Shown one piece after another: positions 10,978 to 22,004 of a DNA stretch of 64,000 nucleotides. Location of the stretch: assembly GCA_903632075.3 (NCBI GenBank), contig CAHIKZ030004725.1, forward strand, positions 2,121,001 to 2,185,000, given 5' to 3'. The position numbers and the translations under genes are program-made. How positions within the stretch are numbered: position 1 is the stretch's first letter; each line of letters begins with the position of its first letter. The notes under the pieces are model-generated. The model had not been told where the DNA came from. It ran no database searches and was given only the letters and a program-made list of their open reading frames with translations. Source of the stretch: Acanthosepion pharaonis. Lineage: Eukaryota > Mollusca > Cephalopoda > Sepiida > Sepiidae.

Positions 10978-11352
10978 GTGATATTGCCTAGAAGTCGTTT
11001 AGAGTTGCTCTCTCTGCCTTTTTTTTACAAATACTTTCATGGTAATCGCTCCGATGAGCTGCTTTTACTGGTTCCCAGACTTCATCAGTTCAAGCGCCCT
11101 ACGAGGCTGGCATCTCGGTCCCACCCTTTCACTGTAGAAACTGTTAAATGTAGCCGTCTCTTCTACTCTAATAGCTTCATACCTCGCACCTCTCGCCTGT
11201 GGAACACCCTTTCCTTATTACTGAGAGCTATAATCTCCAACTATCCCTCTCCTCATCCTTTTTTCTATCACTCCTATCTGCTCTCGCTCCAAATTTTCTG
11301 CAACCCCCTGCATCCTAGTGGCTTCACGCCTTGCTCGGGGCGTAATGCTTAA
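10978..11352 (+). pseudogene. jockey/CR1-like LINE 3' end
   Basis: An open stretch of 124 codons with the C-terminal signature of a non-LTR retrotransposon protein: FFYKYFHGNRSDEL, LASRSHPFTVETVKCSRLFY and TSRLWNTLS. The same block occurs at 17630-17966 (minus) and 50640-51260 (minus), ending near a shared 3' sequence with CAAGCAAGG or its complement. The catalytic reverse transcriptase region is absent, so this is a 5'-truncated insertion. The intact frame over 370 bp suggests a younger copy than its relatives. Confidence 0.8.
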
Positions 11353-11481
11353 ACAAAAAAAAAAGAAAAAGAAAGTGGATAATATATAACAAATATTTAG
11401 CTTCAGTATGCAAAGAGCTATAAAGAAGATTTGGGACTTTTAAACCTCAGAATTCGTGGGAGAATTAATCTATAATTTACG

Positions 11482-11482
<1 letters not shown>

Positions 11483-11542
<60 letters not shown>
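11483..11542. repeat. (TA)n microsatellite
   Basis: Thirty pure TA units. Confidence 0.95.
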
Positions 11543-11543
<1 letters not shown>

Positions 11544-11904
11544 CTTCCAAAGGAACGGGATACCTAAGGATTAAATTTTTTTCTTTTATGAAAATTATTT
11601 CTTGAAGCTTTTATTTTATTTTTAATTTTAAGCTAATAGATGAAATTAAATATTTACAATAAGCTAAATAATTTGCTGTATTTCAAAATGAATTTAATTG
11701 GAAGGGGTTCTTAAAAAAAAACAGATAAAAATCGCTGATTTTTGTCATCTTTCAGTACAATGTAATTCTCTTTTATTAAAAAAAACAAAACAAAAAAAAC
11801 TTTAAATCTCCAGCGTCTCAATGATTCTGTGTTTAGGATCCTCTAGGCCTGCAGGAAGAGGGAGATATAGACATATCCTTTCACATATCCACATAGAAAA
11901 AAAA

Positions 11905-12160
11905 TTACAAGTTGTTATGTTATGAACATGGTGGTCATCTAAACAGTACTTTGTCATTGTTACTGGCACGCCCGATCCATTTCCCTGGTAGATTCTCATT
12001 GAGATATGTCAGCACTGAGAGACTGGAGAATGTTACGCAAGACATGCTACAGCGTGTTTGGCAGGAGTTTGACTATCGACTTCACGTGTGTCGTGTCACA
12101 GGTGGTACGCATATTGAACATTTGCGACGCTTTGTGAAATCGGTTATAATCTAATCTACA
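11905..12160 (+). pseudogene. mariner/Tc-like transposase C-terminal fragment
   Basis: Plus-strand translation ends with NVTQDMLQRVWQEFDYRLHV, CRVTGGTHIEHL and a stop shortly after. This is the C-terminal end typical of one Tc/mariner-type transposase group in animals. The catalytic domain is missing and the region before 11990 is unrelated or decayed. A sequence resembling a mariner terminal repeat (GGGGCACCCTGTA) lies at about 12952-12964, beyond the SINE-like foldback element that follows. Confidence 0.7.
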
Positions 12161-12194
12161 TCACTTTGAAAATCTTGTTCAAATTTTGATAAAT

Positions 12195-12705
12195 AAATCT
12201 TTTATTGGAGTCTGTCTATATTTCTGAGATGAGGTGTAATGTACAGTATTTCTGTTGGACTATTGTTCTCATCTTTGTCGCCATATTTGTCACAACGTTT
12301 CGGCCGTTGTACGCTCCGGCCTTCTTCAGGTGGTTGGAATTTCGAACTGAACCCTTTATTTCGATCACTGGGGTAGACTGTTCTAATTCCACGTGCCATG
12401 TTTGATGGATGTCAGTTATCAGTTATCTCCTGCTAATTTTCCATCTGAAAGTTCTCCACTGCCTTAACCAGGTATTGAACTCACCTTCTTTGGGTCTGTC
12501 ACTGGATCTAACCAACGCCTTTATCCACTGTGCCATGTGTCCTTGAGGACTTCTGAGTATTATAAACCTAATGTTTTCAACATCATTTTTACCAGTGCTC
12601 ATATTGCAATTTTGCTGTTATCATTGCATGTCTTTACCAGAGTTCATATTGCAACTTTGTTATCATTGCTTTTCTCTGGCACTCCTTATTACTGGTTCCC
12701 ATATT
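12195..12705 (-). mobile_element. tRNA-like foldback element FB-C, copy 1
   Basis: From right to left on the minus strand the element has a module M (12549-12700), then a tRNA-like region with A-box TGGCACAGTGG and B-box-like GAGTTCAATACC. Next come CCACCTGAAGAAGGCCGGAG, the ribozyme-like GGCC...GGCCGAAAC, and about 0.9 unit of the 107-bp tail monomer (12205-12300). Copies at 37.25-40.68, 41.67-42.06 and 46.16-46.73 kb share this order. No protein is encoded. It is a non-autonomous mobile repeat with a pol III-type promoter. Confidence 0.75.
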
Positions 12706-13267
12706 GTGTTTATTTCTATGCTTGGTCGGCTCAGGAGATTTTTGTGGCCTAGCATATGTGCTGATTCCTTAAGTTTACGAATTTTCTAATGGTGTTCCCT
12801 GTCTATGATCTCAACATGATTCCACAGGGGGCAGTGATCTCCCTTCTCTCTCCATATCTTTTATTGTTCAACATGAACCCTATTTAATTTTGTTTTACCT
12901 GGAACATGTTGTTACTCAGATATTAACATTTTAAATAATGTCAATTGTTTTGGGGCACCCTGTATTTAAAACACGCACGTCTGTGCGTGCGCTGAAGGAC
13001 ATGTTAAATATCATTACCGCCCCCCCAACCACATCCGGCTTATTTCCGTGGTTATTAAACAGGCTATTTCGAATTTTCTTTGAAGACATAGCACAATATT
13101 AATAGAGATATGCCTAGATCCTGGACATTCGAACATCAGGACACCATCTCGTTATAGGAAGGAAAGTGAGTAGCCCTGACACCAATGTCAGTGTACTCAT
13201 TTCATTAAGGTCTACTCTATGTTATATATACGCCCATGGGCTGGAAAATAAACATGATATTTACAAA

Positions 13268-13318
13268 TATGAGAGAGAGAGAGAGAGAGAGAGAGAAGGA
13301 GAGAGAGAGAAGGAGAGA
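13268..13318 (+). repeat. (GA)n microsatellite
   Basis: Purine dinucleotide tract with a few GAGAAGGA interruptions. Confidence 0.95.
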
Positions 13319-13574
13319 ATGGGGAGAACACTTTTCATTGGTACTTTCTTTAAAGTAACATTAAATAACAGCATGTGATACGCCACTCCGCATTCTTTTC
13401 TACTTCCTCTCTGTCAAGGATTACATCATCACTTCCGGTTACGAGTGATGCCCCCAACCGGATGCAAGAAACTGACTAAGATATACAATAGCGGCAAAAA
13501 AGATTTTGAACGCTACTAAACGGAACTGGACCTAGCTTCTTGCCGACGAACACAACGATAAAAAGAACACGACC

Positions 13575-13596
13575 TACCTATCTATCTATCTATCTA

Positions 13597-13637
<41 letters not shown>

Positions 13638-13732
13638 ATTGCGACGTCTTGTCAGACGATTGCCACTCCTTCGTTGTTTGACCGTCCATGAGCCCCCTTG
13701 ATGACTTTTCTGTCCTGCCAGCAACTTGCACA

Positions 13733-13781
<49 letters not shown>

Positions 13782-13789
13782 CACACACA

Positions 13790-13833
<44 letters not shown>

Positions 13834-13862
13834 CACACACACACACACACATATATATATAT
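13575..13862. repeat. two microsatellite blocks flanking a unique segment
   Basis: (CTAT)n-(TA)n at 13575-13633 and alternating (CA)n/(TA)n at 13732-13862 enclose about 95 bp of more GC-rich sequence (13634-13731). Several ORFs on both strands are repeat translations. Confidence 0.9.
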
Positions 13863-13994
13863 GGCTCATTAAAATGGCTGACTAGATACATCTTTTCAGC
13901 TTTTGATTGTGTTTATCAAGAACTTTACGTTTTGAGCATAATGTGTGTAAAAATTGTTTATTTACACTGAGCACTTTCGGCGAATCTATTATAG

Positions 13995-14011
13995 AAAGTT
14001 TAGTAGCCCCC

Positions 14012-14051
<40 letters not shown>

Positions 14052-14064
14052 GGGCGCTACTGGC

Positions 14065-14102
<38 letters not shown>
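13995..14102. repeat. (TA)n tracts in a small foldback
   Basis: GTAGCCCCCCC before and GGGGGCGCTACT after the first (TA)n tract are near reverse complements, so the tract lies in a hairpin loop. A second (TA)n follows at 14070-14102. Confidence 0.75.
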
Positions 14103-14104
<2 letters not shown>

Positions 14105-14180
14105 GAAAGAACAGTAAGATATATAATCCGGTGTTCTTATTGATATTTTTATCAATAAAAATATAATTAAATTAAAATTA

Positions 14181-14298
14181 AATTATATAATTAAATTAAA
14201 AGCATTAGTTCCGTTTCATCTTCCAGCGAATATTGGCATTCCAATATTAGCTTGAAGATGAAACGGAACTAATACTTTTAATTTAATTATATAATTAA
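14181..14298. repeat. near-perfect 43-bp inverted repeat
   Basis: Arm 14181-14223 pairs with 14254-14298 with only about one or two differences around a 30-bp loop. The arms contain GTTCCGTTTCATCTTC and its complement plus AT-rich outer segments. This is a foldback of recent or corrected origin. Confidence 0.85.
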
Positions 14299-14379
14299 AT
14301 TTAAAGTTTTTAGATTCTATTTTTGAAACATGGTTATTACTGTGTAGCGAAAAACATATTTTCAATCAGTTAATTTATA

Positions 14380-14382
<3 letters not shown>

Positions 14383-14455
<73 letters not shown>
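14383..14455. repeat. (CTAT)n-(TA)n-(CA)n microsatellite
   Basis: Compound tract abutting the 3' end of a minus-strand SINE. Confidence 0.95.
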
Positions 14456-14458
<3 letters not shown>

Positions 14459-14855
14459 ACTCTCGAATTCGACGTATGAGGGTCAAGCAGATCAGTTCCT
14501 AGGAAACCGACAGCCCGATAACAGCACATGAGATTTGATTATAGCGGTGAAGGTTTCGTGCAGAACCATCCACACGTTTTGAAGGGCCGAATACAGAGAC
14601 CTGGTGCACTACGTGCCACAGGGTCCCCAAACGATCCTCTGCAAGTTTTGAATTCAGAGTTGTCCTTCTCTTAGACCAGTTGCCATCCAAGGCTATAGAA
14701 CCCAGTCTTTCCTGCTATTTATCCATAGCTGGAGAGAGAAGAAGAGGATTCACACCTGTCCCAAGGATATTAGCACGTAAGTGAATGTAATGGATTCGAC
14801 TGGAATTCGAACTCAGATCTGCGATTCCCCAATCCATTACTCCACCGTGCCTTAT
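14456..14855 (-). repeat. full-length SINE family E, copy 1
   Basis: About 400 bp. Read on the minus strand, the tRNA-like head (near 14855-14800) has the B-box-like GAGTTCGAATTCC, followed by GTGAATCCTCTTC, TTGGATGGCAACTGGTC and CACGTAGTGCACCAGGTC, and ends near ACGTCGAATTCG. Copies of the same length lie at 25151-25530 (minus) and 26005-26376 (plus). Shorter copies are at 9.0-9.7, 18.6, 48.2 and 59.4 kb. The 3' end abuts a microsatellite. Confidence 0.8.
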
Positions 14856-15480
14856 ATATATATATTAATTTGGCGGAAATAATACGCATTTTTTACATTT
14901 TTACTGTAAATTACAGGTGATTGTAGGTTGCGTATTATAAATAGGTTTAAACAAAAATATTTGTTCGTTATTGATTTATAATAATAAATACGTACTTGTT
15001 CTAAAATAAGAAACATATTATCCCAATTTTCATTTTAAATCCAACAATAATTATTGTAACATTTTTTGTCTTAAAATTTATGTTTATCAGTAACCGCATT
15101 TTTTATTTGGCAAAAAATAAAAAAAATCTCTAGAAAGCACAATTTCGAAGAAAAGAAAATATTAAGTTAACAATTTATTGTAATTTTTTCACCACTTTCT
15201 ATTATAGAATTAATATCTAAATTGTCATTAAACAAATTATCATTCATGATATAATCTTTGTCCTGTTCAAAATTATCTTCGGTCTCTTCATTCTCTTGCC
15301 AAAGGATGTCATCTTCAGAGTCATCCATGGCTGTCGTGAGACAAAAGTTCTTGAAACATCTCTTTAGAACATACTCATTGATGGAATCCTATAATTCCTG
15401 AATACATTTTACAATAAGTTCAGTGTCGACAAAATGTCTTCGTAATTATTAATTTTTTTTTTGGACAAAATTTATAGATG
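14856..15480. other. unassigned AT-rich sequence
   Basis: Very AT-rich with no sustained ORF and no match to repeats elsewhere in the window. Confidence 0.35.
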
Positions 15481-15482
15481 CG

Positions 15483-15483
<1 letters not shown>

Positions 15484-15563
<80 letters not shown>

Positions 15564-15702
15564 CATGCGTGTGTGTGTGTGTACATACATATATATATAT
15601 TCTCTCTCTTTATATATATATATATTCTCTCTATATATGTATATACTCTCTCTCTATATATATATATTCTTTGTATATATATATATATATATATATTCTT
15701 TC

Positions 15703-15749
<47 letters not shown>

Positions 15750-15850
15750 TCTCTCTCTCTCTCTATACATATATATATACTCTCTATATATATTCTTTCT
15801 CTCTCTCTCTCACTATATATATATATTCTCTCGTTCTCTCACTCTCTCTG

Positions 15851-15881
<31 letters not shown>

Positions 15882-15972
15882 GCACACACATATATATATT
15901 CTCTCCCTCTCTCTGTATATATGCCCCTCTCTCTATATATATTTATTCTCTCTCTATATATATATATTCTTT

Positions 15973-16027
<55 letters not shown>

Positions 16028-16032
16028 CTTTC

Positions 16033-16083
<51 letters not shown>

Positions 16084-16096
16084 TCTCTCTCTATAT

Positions 16097-16138
<42 letters not shown>

Positions 16139-16162
16139 CGCGAGAGAGAGAGAGAGAGCGCG
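15484..16162. repeat. 0.7-kb compound microsatellite
   Basis: An alternating mosaic of (TA)n, (CT)n, (CA)n and a final (GA)n. It is the longest simple-repeat tract in the window. Frames of 210 and 234 codons with Tyr-Ile and Ser-Leu repeats are artefacts. Such tracts can form cruciforms, Z-DNA and slipped structures. Confidence 0.95.
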
Positions 16163-17230
16163 TGAGAGATACAGAGGGAGTGTCTCGCCATTGAAAATTA
16201 ATTCGCAAACTAGTTTAACAGACCGTTACAAATTAAAAGTGAGTTTACTCCTGAGTGTCTCATATTTGTGGCTTTGAGTAAAATAATTGTGCCTGTTGGG
16301 TCTGCAAAGATGTCGGAATAAAATAAATTACTTAGTCGGAAAGAATAACACAAGATATGATAGCGCTTTTGTTTACATTAAGTTCGTTTCAGACAGATAT
16401 AAAACTTTCCTTCATCGTTTTCATAGCAGATAAAAAAAAAGCGAATGATTAGGACCAGTTGACAATCAGAAATATTACTGTATTTCCCGTGGAATGTATT
16501 TGATCTCTGTCTGCCTTCTTAGACGTTGTCCATTTGTTTAGTGTGTTTTTTAAGCCACTAAGTCAACAGTGATCAGATTTAGTTATTGTATTTCGGACTT
16601 CCTCCTATCACCAAACAGTATGTTTTTTTTAATTTGCTTAAAATATTATTTTCCATTTCTTAAAGAGCAGGTGTTTCTATTTATTACACGCCAAATTGTA
16701 ATGGAACATTTTATAAACACAAGAATTTTACCCACCTCCTCACTGTGTCTGGCTTTTTGTGACGTTTTGACTTGGCAGATGTGATTTTTTTTTGCTTTTG
16801 CCTTTTCTTTTTCTCTCTATAATGACTTTAATCCATCTCAAAATCGTTATATTTTTTTCACTTTTAAATCAAGCAATTTCATTGGCCAGGTTTTAAATCG
16901 TCAATTTATAAAACGTTTCGTCATTGGTCCTCCTCAACTACAGAATTGGCTACGCTTAGTAACAAAGCAGAAATTGGTTAGTCTATTTTATGGGTTACAT
17001 ATTTTCTCACTAGTGTTATTAATCAGTGTTCATTCTAGTCCAGATAAAAGCTAACAAACAAACAAACAAACAAAAAAACAGGCTTTCGATTGTTGATTTT
17101 TAAGGAAGGCTTGCAACCGGTTTGGCACAACAGAGTCTTCAACCATTGACAGAAGACTGACTCGACGTGGAGCAATGTTTAGTGCTGGCTATTTACGCTA
17201 CAGTTATACCTTATTTAGCTCTGCATATCC
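16163..17230. other. unassigned sequence
   Basis: No gene or repeat recognised. Short frames, such as 71 codons at 16569-16784, lack recognisable features. Confidence 0.35.
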
Positions 17231-17545
17231 TTTTTTTAAATGACATATTCTTCAGGATGTAGATAATCGTAGCTCTCCACAGCTTCCTTTTCTTCAATAT
17301 CTTGAAATTGCCGTTACTCTCGTATCTTTTTTTTTTTTAATACTCAATCTCTTAAGGACGTAATCGATTTTGACGCTCCAAATTTTGATTTTCTTCAATA
17401 TCTTTGAATTGCCAGGACTTTTTAAGGCCATGTTCCTTTAATAACATTTCTCTTTAGAATGTATGAGATAATGTCTCTCCACGATTTCCTTTTTCTTTAA
17501 TATCCGTGAACTACAATGACTGTGATAAAGAAAGTTTTTGTAATA
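17230..17545 (+). repeat. diverged ~105-bp tandem repeat, three units
   Basis: Units marked by CTTTTCTTCAATATCTTGAA, TTTTCTTCAATATCTTTGAA and TTTTTCTTTAATATCCGTGA follow at about 105-bp steps, each after a TCTCCAC-type block. A related two-unit stretch is at 18755-18950. No coding signal. Confidence 0.6.
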
Positions 17546-17629
17546 TCGTGAACATTCAGAGGGTAGCTGTCTACAAATTGCTTTTATCTGTCAATTTCAT
17601 TGGTAATTTTTAAAAATAATTTCACCACA

Positions 17630-18360
17630 AGCAAGGGGTTAAAGCCAATAAGACGCCATGGGTTACTGAGCAAGAAAGAATATGAGTAAAAGAAAAAATA
17701 AAAGATAAGGTTCAGGAAGACATGAGATAGCGATTTATGTTGCATTTAAATTTTTGATAATCGTAGGTAGCAGGAAAGCAAGAAAGCAGAATAAAGTTCC
17801 ACATGCGAGAAAAGAAGAAACTATTAGAATAGAACTTGCGGTTGCATCCAGCTATTTCAACAGTAAAACAATGAGACCTAATGGCCAATCAAGTGGTACG
17901 CTTAAATTCATGCGCTCGAGGTATGGTGGAAAAAAGCTCATTAGAACATTTGGCATGAAAATATTTGATATGTCCTGGAAAGGGATATATTTGATCGAAG
18001 TAGCTAAGTGGTTTTGGCTACTGTAACCAAATAGTACACGGTAGCAGTAATCGACTGGTAATCGTCGTAGTCGCAGGTAATAGGTGTAGACCAATAGAAT
18101 AGCCAATGGCGTAGTACAATGGGCGTCGTCATAGACTTAGACTCTGTCGTACCTACACGTCCGTCTGTATTTATGACGGACACCAGCCAATCATATTCCA
18201 GTGAGGGGGAACACAGGTGTATGCATATTCCATTATATCAATATTTATAGAAAAAAGACTGAGGGAAGCCATGTCACGGTGATGGAGAAGTGAATGAAGA
18301 CGAGATGCCAGATCAGGACCAATAATATTACGGTTCCTTCTTTGCATTTTGTCGAGAATC
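17630..18360 (-). pseudogene. jockey/CR1-like LINE 3' end, split by a 273-bp insertion
   Basis: On the minus strand the piece at 18360-18247 gives ILDKMQRRNRNIIGPDLASR, then LHSLLHHRDMASLSLF. The piece at 17966-17750 continues KYFHAKCSNELF and AHEFKRTT, with RSHCFTVEIAGCNRKFYSNS. The two parts join at the expected point once the 17967-18239 element is removed. Stops show it is dead. Upstream it runs into (CA)n/(TA)n. Confidence 0.8.
17967..18239 (+). mobile_element. 273-bp mobile repeat with CCAAT cluster, copy 1
   Basis: The element starts GATATGTCC and ends ATTATATC (5-bp terminal inversion GATAT/ATATC). It is flanked by AATATTT on both sides (17960-17966 and 18240-18246), a 7-bp target duplication inside a LINE coding fragment. 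Internally it has several CCAAT-type boxes (ACCAATAG, GCCAATGG, ACAATGGG, GCCAATCA) and a TATTTATG stretch. A 267-bp relative is at 23854-24120. Size, lack of ORF and target duplication indicate a MITE-like or solo-LTR-like element; the superfamily is not settled. Confidence 0.8.
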
Positions 18361-18366
18361 TTGAGA

Positions 18367-18452
<86 letters not shown>
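18367..18452. repeat. (CA)n-(TA)n microsatellite
   Basis: Pure dinucleotide runs next to the LINE fragment. Confidence 0.95.
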
Positions 18453-18455
<3 letters not shown>

Positions 18456-18574
18456 GCGTAAGTGCACCAGACAAGACATGACAGAAATATTCAATGCACG
18501 GATGAATGGTTGCATCATTGAAAAGACAGTGGAGAGGATTTTTGTTGCCAATTCTCAGGTTTTGAATTAAGAGT

Positions 18575-18745
18575 TGTGCTGACTGTCACCCAAGGCTAGA
18601 GATCTCAGTCAACCTTGCTATTTAATCCTGTGGAGTAATAAAAGGATTCATACCTTTACTAAAGGCATTTTGCGCGAAAGTGGCTAGGTTGGACCGGAAT
18701 TTGAACTCGGCTTGAGAATTCTACTTTCCGCGCCAATAATCAGTT
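18575..18745 (-). repeat. SINE family E, diverged copy
   Basis: Minus-strand SINE with AATTCAAATTCCGGTCC-like B-box region reversed at about 18690-18710, GGATTCATACCTTT and CACCCAAGGCTAGAGATCTC on the plus strand. It is more diverged than the 14-kb and 25-26-kb copies. Confidence 0.6.
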
Positions 18746-18749
18746 ACAA

Positions 18750-18955
18750 TACCCATATATCCCATGATATCTGTCTTGTAGCGCTAAGTAATCTCTGACT
18801 CTTTACTATCCCACTTTGAAAGGAAATCGTTATAATACGCACATATCCCATGATGCTGGCGATCGTGGCTCTCCACATCTTTCTCTCCATTGTAGTGTTA
18901 ACTAATGTTTTACTCTGTGCTATGCCTATTTGAAAAGATATTAGATAACCTAAAA
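18750..18955 (+). repeat. two-unit diverged tandem repeat
   Basis: TACCCATATATCCCATGATA and TACGCACATATCCCATGATG open two units about 105 bp apart. GATCGTGGCTCTCCACATCT matches the 17.27-kb repeat, so both belong to one ~105-bp family. Confidence 0.55.
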
Positions 18956-19189
18956 TTATGTCAATAAGCTTATCATGCAGACTGTTTTATGGCAGGTCAA
19001 TCAGCGAGTGCTACTGGTACATTGTAACACATTTGCCGCATGGTAGAGTCATTGGTAACTAAACTGGCGCCCCAGCAAGCTTTTCTTGTGAGGAGGGAGG
19101 CTAGGCACCTTGATGAGACGTCTAGTGAGACTCAAGTTAATACCGTGGAACTAAGATATGCAACACATTGTTAAAGATGATGGAAAAAT

Positions 19190-19400
19190 TGTCGGTCCCT
19201 AGTACGACCCTCAGAATGTACCTGAGTTCTACTGCCATGCTTTATCGTTACAAGAGTCAGATCAGACCAAAACTGGAGTAATGTCGCCGTATCGTTCTTG
19301 GGACTGTTTCCGTTCCTTTTATCGCTCCAGAAAGTACATGACTTCTTTTGCTATGCTTCATCTTTATAAGAGTCAGATCAGAGAAATGTAACAAGCAGCG
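19190..19400 (+). pseudogene. decayed LINE fragment, partly duplicated
   Basis: Translation shows MLYRYKSQIRPKLE and CRRIVLGTVSVPFIAPEST, then a second diverged copy of the same block (LLLLCFIFIRVRSEK) about 130 bp downstream. The block resembles the region before the C-terminal end of jockey/CR1-like LINEs. Heavily decayed. Confidence 0.5.
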
Positions 19401-19419
19401 CCGTAAGTTGTCCCTTTCT

Positions 19420-20736
19420 TGATTGCTGCATTCGGGAAGTTTCCAGGAATATTTGCTCAGTCGGCCGGATGTTGATGATGGTTATATCCCAGCTTCCACC
19501 CAACGCTATCCACTTGCGCATTCCCAATGATTTCAGGTACACCCCAAGTCGGCTAGCGAGTCAGAATGATTCCCGGAAAATTCCAGAATGCCCCACCCAA
19601 AAAAAAGGACAACTTCAGGCTCTGCTTTGCATATTTCGCTGACTTGTCCAGTTGGCCGTATGATGATGACGGTCATATTTCAACTTCTACCCAATACATC
19701 CCACCTTCCGAAGGATTTCAGTTATGCATCAAATCGTCTGACAAGGCAGAAGGATTCCTGGAAACAGTGCCAAATGCAGAAAAGATAAAAGGGACAATTT
19801 CAGGCGTTGCTTGGTACATTTCTCCAATTTTCCCAGTCGGTTGGAAGGTGATGTTGGTCATATCTCAGCTTCTACCCAACGTGATCCACCTGCGCACTCC
19901 TAAGCATTTCATGTATAAACTAAGTCGCCTAGCAAGACAGAAAGATTCCTGCATTGCAGAAACGACAAAAGGGACAACTTAAAGCGCTGCTTGTTCCATT
20001 TCTCTGATGGATACAATCATCCGGACGATGATGACGCTCATGTTCCATAACGAACCCGATGCTTCCCATCTGCGCACTCCCAAAGATTTCAGGTATAAAC
20101 CAAATAGTTTGCCGAGGCCGAAAGATTCCTGGAAACTGTCCCGAATGCACCCACCACAAAAAGGACAACTTGCTTGGTACATTCCCTAACTTTCCCAGTC
20201 GGCCGGATGATGGTTTTATCTCATCGACTACACAGAGTTCATATCTGCGAAACCCCAATGATTTCATGTATGCACCAAGTCATCTGGCGAGGCAAAAAAT
20301 TTTCCTGCAACATGAAGCACTGCTTGGTATATTTCTCCGATTTGACAAGCCGGCGGGATGATGATAGTTATATCCAAGCTTCTCCCCAATGCTTACCACC
20401 TGCGAACTCCCTAGGATTTCAGGTGTACAGCAAGTCGTCTTGAGAGACAAAAAGATTCCTGGACACGGTACCGAATGCACCAAACACAAAAGATACATCT
20501 ATAGGCGCTGCTTGGTACAATTTTTCGATTTTATCTCTCGGTCGGATGATGAATATGATGGTCATATTACAGCTACTACCCAACGCTTACTACCTGCGCA
20601 CTTCCAAGGATTTCAGGTATACAGCAAGTCATCTGGCGAGGCAGAAATTTTTCTGGAAACTTCCCGAATTCCCCAACCATAAAAGGAACAACTTGAAGCG
20701 TTGCTTCGTACATTTCTCCGATTTTCACAGTTGGCC

Positions 20737-20774
<38 letters not shown>

Positions 20775-21135
20775 GTCATATATCTTCTACCCAACGCTTC
20801 CCACCTTCACTTTCCTTGGGATATCAGGTATGCACCATATCGTCTTGCGAGGCAAAAAGTTCCCTGGAAACAGTCCAGAATGCATAAACGGCAAAAGTGA
20901 CAACTTGTGACGCTGCTTTGTACATTTCTCAGATTGGTCCAGTCGACCGGATGAGAGATGATGTTCATATGTCAGCTTCTACTCAGCACATTTTGCTCAG
21001 CACATCAGCACCTCTTCCAGCTGCACATTCACACGTCCACAAAATTGTCCCGCGGTGCTGAATGATTCTTGGAAACAGCCCTGATTGCGCCAAACACTAT
21101 ACGGCAACTTGCGCTACTGCTTGACAATTTTTCGA
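19420..21135 (+). repeat. diverged ~185-bp satellite, about ten units
   Basis: Recurring landmarks in fixed order are CAGTCGGCCGGATGATGATG, CAGCTTCTACCCAACGCTT, CACCTGCGCACTCC, GATTTCAGGTATA, GGCGAGGCAGAAAGATTCCT and GGAAACAGTCCCGAATGCAC, then ACAACTT and TGGTACATTTCTCC. GATTCCTGG-type landmarks sit near 19567, 19751, 19943, 20125, 20295, 20453, 20648, 20858 and 21063, so units range from 158 to 210 bp. One unit has a (GAT)n expansion at 20736-20774. ORFs here are incidental. No homologous unit was found elsewhere in the window. Confidence 0.85.
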
Positions 21136-21805
21136 TTTTTCCTACCAACTTTTTGTACTTCTGCATTTTCCTCTGCGCCACTTTTACGTTATTCCCATCT
21201 CCTGTTACTTCAACGTCTATCAGGATCCCTTCAAACTGCTTTCGTGCAAAAAAACGTAATGTCAGGGCGATTGCTCTCCATGCACTTGTCAGTCAAAATG
21301 GTCGTTTCCTATACGGGCTTCATTTGCTCATGCATGACAATTGATGGTAATAAATGCACGTATTACTTCTCTGCGTACTCGAGGCCAGACTTCACGCACT
21401 TTTCCTAGTGTATTCCGAGGGTTACTTTGTCGTTTGTAGATTTTTGTGCCAGCTAGAGGGAGCCATTGACAATGTGTGGCAGAGTATGTATTTACTTGAC
21501 CCCACCCCCCACTGAGTCAGGTTGTGACATAAGGTCAGTTTTTAACGTGGGAACCCTTCACTGGGGCCGCTGGTCTTAGCTGGTCTTTTCCAAGCTCTCT
21601 CTCTTTAATAATGTTTTCTTTTTCTCATATTCTTTCACATTTAGTAAAACTTTGCCTTATTGTTTTTCTTGGGATGAAATGAAAAATCAATTCACTTTCA
21701 CCTGATATCGATATCTAAATCCCAACACTTAATCCATCTTTAATAATCATTTAGAATCAACGCCATCAATAAGAAGGGATGTCTTTTAATTTTTTATCAA
21801 ACACC

Positions 21806-21895
21806 ATCATGTTTGGTCTTAGCTACAAAGGACAGGAATTTGTGGATAGCCATGAATCTCAACGTCCTGAAGAGAAGAAGAAGAATCGTGTTCGT
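21806..21895 (+). pseudogene. LINE extreme C-terminal fragment
   Basis: Reads SLATKDRNLWIAMNLNVLKR, the same tail as ATKDRGLWRVMI at 62.6 kb and RAMIAYVLKGHG at 8.9 kb. A short 5'-truncated relic. Confidence 0.6.
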
Positions 21896-22004
21896 CAGTA
21901 AGCGGCTGAATTATCATTATTAGAAGTAAATTAGTATTTTTAGTATGTTAGTATCTTATTATCTGGAGTAAATACAAGGAGAACAGGAAATAGTCACATG
22001 GTGG

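Noticed and set aside
12291..12329. True hammerhead ribozyme at FB-C ends
   Set aside because: CTGAAGA and GAAAC frame a good helix II, but one base is inserted before helix II and no enclosing helix I was found. Listed only as hammerhead-like.
15461..16277. ORFs of 210-234 codons rich in Tyr-Ile, Ser-Leu
   Set aside because: They are translations of a (TA)n/(CT)n/(CA)n mosaic. No start context, domain or codon bias beyond the repeat. The same holds for ORFs at 5.1-5.5, 10.3-10.7, 13.6-14.1, 18.2-18.6, 25.5-25.7, 26.3-26.6 and 32.0-32.4 kb.
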